A stretch of DNA of 64,000 nucleotides, from assembly GCA_034359265.1 (NCBI GenBank), contig CP136896.1, positions 33,420,001-33,484,000 on the forward strand, written 5' to 3'. This stretch comes from Canna indica. Lineage: Eukaryota > Streptophyta > Magnoliopsida > Zingiberales > Cannaceae. Under the pieces are notes generated by a model. The model did not search any database. It was given only the letters and a program-made list of their open reading frames with translations, and was not told the origin of the DNA. Shown piece by piece: positions 58,521 through 64,000 of the stretch. How positions within the stretch are numbered: position 1 is the stretch's first letter; each line of letters opens with the position of its first letter. The position numbers and the translations under genes were made by a program.

Positions 58521-61500
58521 AGTGGTGTCATGTAATATTGTTGTTGGGTTTGCCATTGCATATGTCTTATTTGATCTGGGTGCTACGAACTCTTTTGTAT
58601 CTACTCTATTTGCTGCTAAGTTGTCAAGGGTACCTTCTGTGTTTAAGTTACCTCTTATGGTGTCTACACCTACGGGCGTTTCTGTGATGCCATAGATAGT
58701 CTTTCAGGGCTGCGAGGTTGTCATTTGTGGGCATGTGTTGATAGCCGACTTGACACTCCTGCCGATGCTGGAGCTCGACGTAATTTTTGGCATGGACTGG
58801 TTGGTGGACCAATTCGCCTCAGTGGATTGCAGGGCTAAGACTGTGACCTTCAGTAAGCCCGAAGTGCCCTAGTTTACCTTCCAGGGTGAGGGAAGGGGAG
58901 AGTCGTTGATGGCGATTTAAGCTTTTAGGGCTCAAAAGTTACTTCTAGGCGGTTGCCAGTCCTTCTTGGCCTTTGTGTCTCTGTGGCAGAGGAAGGTGGA
59001 GGTACGGCTAAGAACATCGGGGGGACGCTCGTGGTGTGCGGGTTCTCTGATGTGTTTCTGGAGGAGTTGCCAAGGTTGCCTCCAGAGAGGGAGATTGAGT
59101 TCTGCATTGATTTGCAGCCTAGAGTGAAGCCGATCTCTATTCCACCGTACCAGATGGCACCAGCTGAGTTAAGGGAGCTGAAATCCCAGTTGCAGGAGCT
59201 GCTTGAGTTGGGTTTCATCTGCCCAAGTCTTTCTCCTTGGGGTGCTCTAGTGCTCTTTGTGAAAAAAAAAGATGCGTCCATGCGGATGTGCATTGATTAC
59301 CAGCAGCTTAACAAGGTAATAGTGAAGAACCGGTTCCCGCTGCCCAGGATTGATGACTTATTTGATCAGCTTTAAGGAGCTCAGTGGTTTTCTAAGATTG
59401 ACCTGCGGTCAGGATATCATCAGTGGAGGATCCGGGACAGTGATGTCCCTAAAACTGCTTTCGGGTCGAGGTATGGGCACTTTGAGTTCCTGGTGATGTC
59501 CTTCGGACTGACTAATGCACCTGCAGCATTTATGGATCTGATGAACCGAGTGTTCAGGGAATTCTTGGATAAGTTTGTAATTATGTTCATTGATGATATC
59601 TTGATTTATTCCAGGAGTAGGAGGAGCATGTTGAGCACTTGCAGATGGTTCTAGAGACTCTCCGGGAGCACCGCTTGTATGCTAAGTTCTCAAAGTGCGA
59701 GTTCTGGTTGAAAAGTGTTGGGTTCCTTGGCCATGTGGTATCCAAGGAATGAATAAAAGTGGACCCTGTAAAGATAGAAGCAGTTCAAAACTAGAAGAGG
59801 CCGACTAATGTCACTGAGATCTACAGTTTCTTGGGGTTGGTAGGGAATTACCTAAAGTTTCTAGAGAATTTCTCTAGGATTGCAGCGCCATTGACCCGCC
59901 TGACCCAAAAGAATGTCACGTTCGAATGGGACAGTAAGTGCGAGAAGAGCTTTCTGAAGCTCAAGGACCGCTTGATGTCGGCACCAGTTCAAGCAGTACC
60001 TTCAGGCTTGGGAGGGTTTGTTGTTTATTGTGATGCCTCCCGGGTCGGCTTGGGTTGTGAGTTGATGCAGAATGGTAGGGTGATAGCTTATACCTCAAGG
60101 CAGTTGAAGGTTCACAAGAACAATGACCCAACCCATGATCTTGAGCTGGCAGCGGTCGTGTTCGCATTAAAGCTGTGGCGTCACTACCTTTATGGCGAGG
60201 CTTGCGATATATACACTGATCATAAGAGCCTCCGGTATTTGCTCACCCAGAAGGAGTTGAACCTTAGGCAGAGAAGATGGCTTGAACTTTTGAAGGACTA
60301 TGACTGCACGATCATGTACTATCCAGGGAAGGTTAATGTGATAGCTGATGCTTTGAGCAGAAAGTCCATGGATAGTCTGGCACATTTGGCGGTTAGCAGG
60401 AGGTCGTTGGCTCAGGATTTGGCCCTATGTTTGGATAGCGGGGTAGTCTTATCAGTATCAGATTCTGGTGTGCTGGTGGCTCACTTGAGGGTGCAGTCCA
60501 CGTTGCTTGACATGCTGTGAGCAACGCAGGAGGAGTATGCTTTCTGTGCACTCACTAAGGATCTGGCCAGGAGGGGATATGCAGATAATGGGTTCAGTGT
60601 TGACTCGGAGGGCGTTTTGAGATTTAAGAATAGGATAGTGGTGCCAGATATGGCCGAGGTTCGTAGGCAGGTGCTGGAGTTGGCTCATCAGTCCACATAC
60701 ACTATGCATTTGGGAGTCACGAAGATATACTGTGACCTAAGGCAAAATTATTGGTGGAAAGACATAAAAAGAGAAGTGGCCAAATTTGTGTCTAAGTGCC
60801 TAGTGTGTCAGCAAGTGAAGGCTGAGCATTTGAAGCCGGCAGGGTTGCTCCAGAACCTAGAAGTACCAGAGTGGAAATGGGAGAAGATAACCATGGATTT
60901 TGTGACAGCATTGCCAAAGTCTGGGAAAGGCAATGATTCAATCTGGGTAGTGGTGGATCGCCTAACTAAGACTTCGCATTTCATACCGGTCAGGATGACC
61001 TTTTCAGCTGAGCAGTATGCGAGGTTGTTCTTGGATTGGATCATCCCATATCATGGTGTTCCTATGATGATCATCTCATATCGGGGTACTCAGTTCACAG
61101 CTCGTTTTTGGTAGTCATTCCCGGAGGCGTTGGCACTCAGGTTCGGTTCAGTACTGTGTTTCACCCTCAGACAGATGGTCAGTCGGAGTGAACGATTCAG
61201 ATGCTGGAGGATATACTGAGAGCATGTGTCCTAGATTTCGAGGGCAGTTCGGAGAGGCACTTACCTCTGATTGAGTTTGCCTATAATAACAGTTATCACA
61301 GCAGTGTCAGGATGGCCCCATTTGAGGCATTGTATGGGCAAAGATGCAGGTCACCTGTAGGTTGGTTTGAGGCAGGGGATTCCCTCATGATGGGACCCGA
61401 TCTGGTGAAGGAGTCGATAGAAAAGGTAAGGCTAATCAGAGAGAGGCTGTTAGTAGCTCAGAGTCGCCAGAAGATGTATGCGGATGGAAAGGCCAGGGAG

Positions 61501-61945
61501 GTAGAGTTTGTTGAGGCAGACATGGTGTTCTTCAAGGTATCCCCTATGAAAGGGGTGGTGAGATATGGTAAGAAAGGAACTAAGCCATAGGTTCATTGGG
61601 CCGTTTCCTATTCTCCAACGCAGGGGAGCTGTGGCCTATGAGTTGGCCTTACCTCCTAGTATGGACCGAGTACATCCATTGTTCCATGTCTCTATGCTGA
61701 AGAAGTACATTCGGGATGAGTCTCATGTGATCGAGCCTACTGCAGTGGAGGTGGATTCAGCAGTCTCTTATGAGGAGCGGCCAGTTGAGGTGCTAGACCG
61801 ACAGATCCAAAAGTTGAGATCCAAGGAGATCCCCTTGGTTAAGGTCAGATAGGAGTACCTTTCCGGCCAGGAGGCCACCTGGGAGTTGGAGCAGGATATG
61901 AGGGAGTGTTATCCTTCATTGTTTGATGATTTGGTGAGTCCTTAA
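58521..61945 (+). pseudogene. Gypsy-2 pol pseudogene with chromodomain
   Basis: Protease 58549-58850, where the D-S-G site reads DLG. RT 59080-59700 with [12 protein letters not shown] and FIDD at 59587-59598; a one-base loss near 59620 shifts the frame. RNase H 60015-60240 ([28 protein letters not shown]). Integrase 60670-61330 with the zinc region CLVCQQVK, the first core Asp in MDFVTALP, and the second core Asp replaced by Tyr (ISYRGTQF). A stop and frameshift lie near 61111-61135. Chromodomain about 61755-61925 (EERPVEVLDRQIQKL, IPLVKVR, ATWELEQDM, YPSLFDDLVSP). Less damaged than gypsy-1 but not functional. Confidence 0.9.
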
Positions 61946-61980
61946 TTTTCTTTTCTGAAATTCAAGGACGAATTTTCTTT

Positions 61981-61993
61981 AAGGAGAGAGGAT
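61981..61993 (+). other. Polypurine tract, gypsy-2
   Basis: AAGGAGAGAGGAT directly before the 3' LTR. Confidence 0.85.
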
Positions 61994-64000
61994 AGTAATA
62001 TCCTAGAAATTTTAATTTTATTTTCCTTTTATGGTTGTGTTTGCCAGCCTAGCGAACTAGTTCAAGGTCGAGCAGAGTCGACTCATGGTCCGGTGCGAGC
62101 TTGCGAGCTCGGGTAAGTAGGATATGAATTATATGAATTTTGCTTGCATAAATAGATTTATTTAATTATATGTTATGTTGTAAGATTGTTTAATTATGAG
62201 CATGTATTTGTTGATAATGTGGAGAGTAGGATTAATTAAATTGAATTAAGTTAGTGAGTTCGGGTTCGGCTTTAGGTGGATGCGGGTTGGATAAAGGTTT
62301 AGAGGGGTTAGGGTTGAGGAGGGAGTATAAAACCCCCTCCCCTTGGCGTGTGGCTCCGTATTTGGAGCCACACAAAATTTTAAGAAGAGGTGCCAGCCGC
62401 CAGCCGCCCCCTTCCCTCTCCCCTTGGAGCGAGCCGAGCCGCCGCCCCAAAGCCCTCTTCTCTTGGAGCCGCCACCACCAAGAGCCAGCCGAAGCCATCC
62501 CCTCTCTCTTCCCCTCTCCCTCTCTCCTCAAGCCGACGGCTTGAGGTGAGCCGCTGCCTGTCCTTCCTCTTCTTTGGGTTGAGCCGCCGAGTTTCTTGAA
62601 GCCGATTCGAGGGTCGTTGTCTGAGGTTCTCTTCTAATCATCTTTCTAAATCTAGGTGAGTGGTTTTACCCTCCTTTCAGGTTTCTTCGAGTTCTTGAAG
62701 CCAATCTTGAAGGTTATTGAAATCTTGATTTGTTTTCCGACGATTTCTCGAATTCCCGACGTTCTTTTTGTGTACCATGTTTGAGGACGGCCCTAGGGGT
62801 TCTCGGCCAAGGGTGGAACAAGGGTGCCCTCAAGGTATTCGATGAAATGCCTAAGTGAGGGATCTTGATTATCTTGTGGTTTATATCTCCAATTGTTGTT
62901 TGAAATGAGTTCTTATATGTTCAAGCTTGCTTAGTATTAAATCTGTGATTTTAGATAGAAATTATGTTTAAGAAAAATTTGAATCTTGAGGTTGATACCA
63001 TGAGGGTTCTTGAAAGAGGGGTTCTTGATCTTAATGCTTGTTCTTGATATTGCAAATTGTTGTTAATCTTGATTAATAAGCATGAAATCTGTGAAATATA
63101 TGTTGAAATTAGTATTCTGTCCTAATGATCATTAAGGATTTGATTTCTGTTAATTTTCGGATTTAATTTCATGATACGCTGAAAATTGAATATTTCTAGA
63201 ATTTTGTGCTGAGCTAATGAATTTGTGCTGTTTTTAGATTGCTTCTTGTGGTATGTGTATTACTCTGATTATAGTCATGTAACCTATCGTTTCGACCAGA
63301 AAATATAGTTTGGAAATATAGGACATACTATGGAGACTTGATTCCGATTAAATACATCAGTTTCGGGCAGAGCAGTAAGCTAAAATAAAATCCCAAAACA
63401 AAACCCTAATTGTGGTGAACTAAATTTTAATTGTATAATTAAAATTGGGAAAGGGGTCAGCATAATCTGTTATCAACCAACATGAGAAGTTTATGCATGA
63501 AATAAAACCACATTGGTTTATGACATTACGGGTCTAGGAGTTGAGGTCGGGTTTGGAGTGTTGAGAAACTTTCTAATAGGATCACCCCTAAGACACCGTA
63601 GAAGAGTAATGACTTAGGTCATGGTACACCATATTCTTGTAAATGAGGAGCCGAATTACGAGCTAAGCCCGGGAGGTTGCATGGCTAATTCCCAACCTGC
63701 AGAACAAGTTCGGAGGGCCTTTCCCGATTATTCTGGTTTTGCCTCGTGGGATAAGTTCAGAGGGCCTACCCGATTATCCCCGAGTTTGTTTGTTAAGGAA
63801 TAAGTTTGGAGGGCCTACCCGATTACTCTTACAATATCTTAAAGGGGCAAGTTCGGATGGGCGAATCCCGATTGTGCCTATGCGTCTCGTCTAGCAAGTT
63901 CGGAGGGTCTTTCCCGATTGCTCCCGAGTTTTTGTATACTAAGATAAGTTCGAAGGGCCTTCCCGATTATCCTAGTATGTGTTGTTGCCTTAGGGCATGG
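61994..64000 (+). repeat. Gypsy-2 3' LTR, partial
   Basis: Starts AGTAATATCCTAG (first base changed from TG). TATAAAA at 62326-62332 within a GGAGGG/CCCTCC inverted repeat; sub-repeats 63695-63990. About 500 bp remain outside the window. Has an extra ~120 bp of Pro/Ser-coding GC-rich sequence at 62400-62545 compared with the 5' copy. Confidence 0.9.

Larger units (their letters stand above)
54514..64000 (+). mobile_element. Gypsy-2: Tekay/Del-like chromovirus, 3' end outside window
   Basis: 5' LTR 54514-57044, PBS 57048-57059, gag-pol 57262-61945, PPT 61981-61993, 3' LTR from 61994, running off the window. Sister to gypsy-1, with the same domain order. Left target duplication candidate TCTTT (54509-54513). 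Confidence 0.92.

Noticed and set aside
62232..62599. Pro/Ser-rich open frames on both strands
   Set aside because: GC-rich LTR leader sequence; frames overlap on both strands with no conserved counterpart in the other LTR.

Overview
The window is nuclear DNA of a flowering plant with a large, repeat-rich genome. It has GT-AG introns, an intact inositol-polyphosphate 5-phosphatase gene, and layers of LTR retrotransposons, CACTA elements and MITE-like insertions. The species cannot be named from the sequence. No tRNA, rRNA, CRISPR array or bacterial-style operon was seen.

Layout. 1-551 is the end of a CACTA element. 1251-6177 holds the only complete host gene, a seven-exon 5-phosphatase (3739-5443, 358 residues), lying between two ~540-bp direct repeats. 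6628-9300 carries a hAT-like MITE and an unrecognised minus-strand gene relic split by a CACTA-like MITE. 9429-33180 is a three-deep nest. Copia-type element B (LTR start 9429, gag at 30497) has Tekay/Del-type chromovirus gypsy-1 (10372-30123, TSD CTTTC) in its LTR. Gypsy-1 in turn carries gag-only element A in its 5' LTR (10757-18415, TSD GAGAG) and a solo LTR near the end of its pol (25628-27329, TSD GTATG). 33185-38256 holds a 155-bp direct repeat, copia C, and an A-family LTR joined to an unrelated ORF (element E). 38257-42161 is a decayed CACTA element with both of its genes. 42162-48512 is a rearranged Tat-like gypsy with a 27-bp minisatellite, another solo LTR (TSD AGGCT) and a MITE inside its gag. 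48513-54513 is gag-only element D on the minus strand. Its 5' LTR is cut by a second chromovirus, gypsy-2 (54514 to the window end).

How the parts relate. Elements A, B and D share an LTR/PBS/PPT plan, a gag with two CCHC knuckles around a coiled coil, and a noncoding segment straight after gag. None has protease, integrase, reverse transcriptase or RNase H, so they look like a gag-only non-autonomous family mobilised in trans. Their LTRs carry dense TCGA/GGTCGACC palindrome clusters and a hairpin just upstream of the TATA box, whose two arms change together between subfamilies. The post-gag segment also contains stems with at least one compensatory pair change. These conserved non-protein signals are the most novel aspect of the window. 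Both gypsy elements are inactivated by stops and frameshifts.
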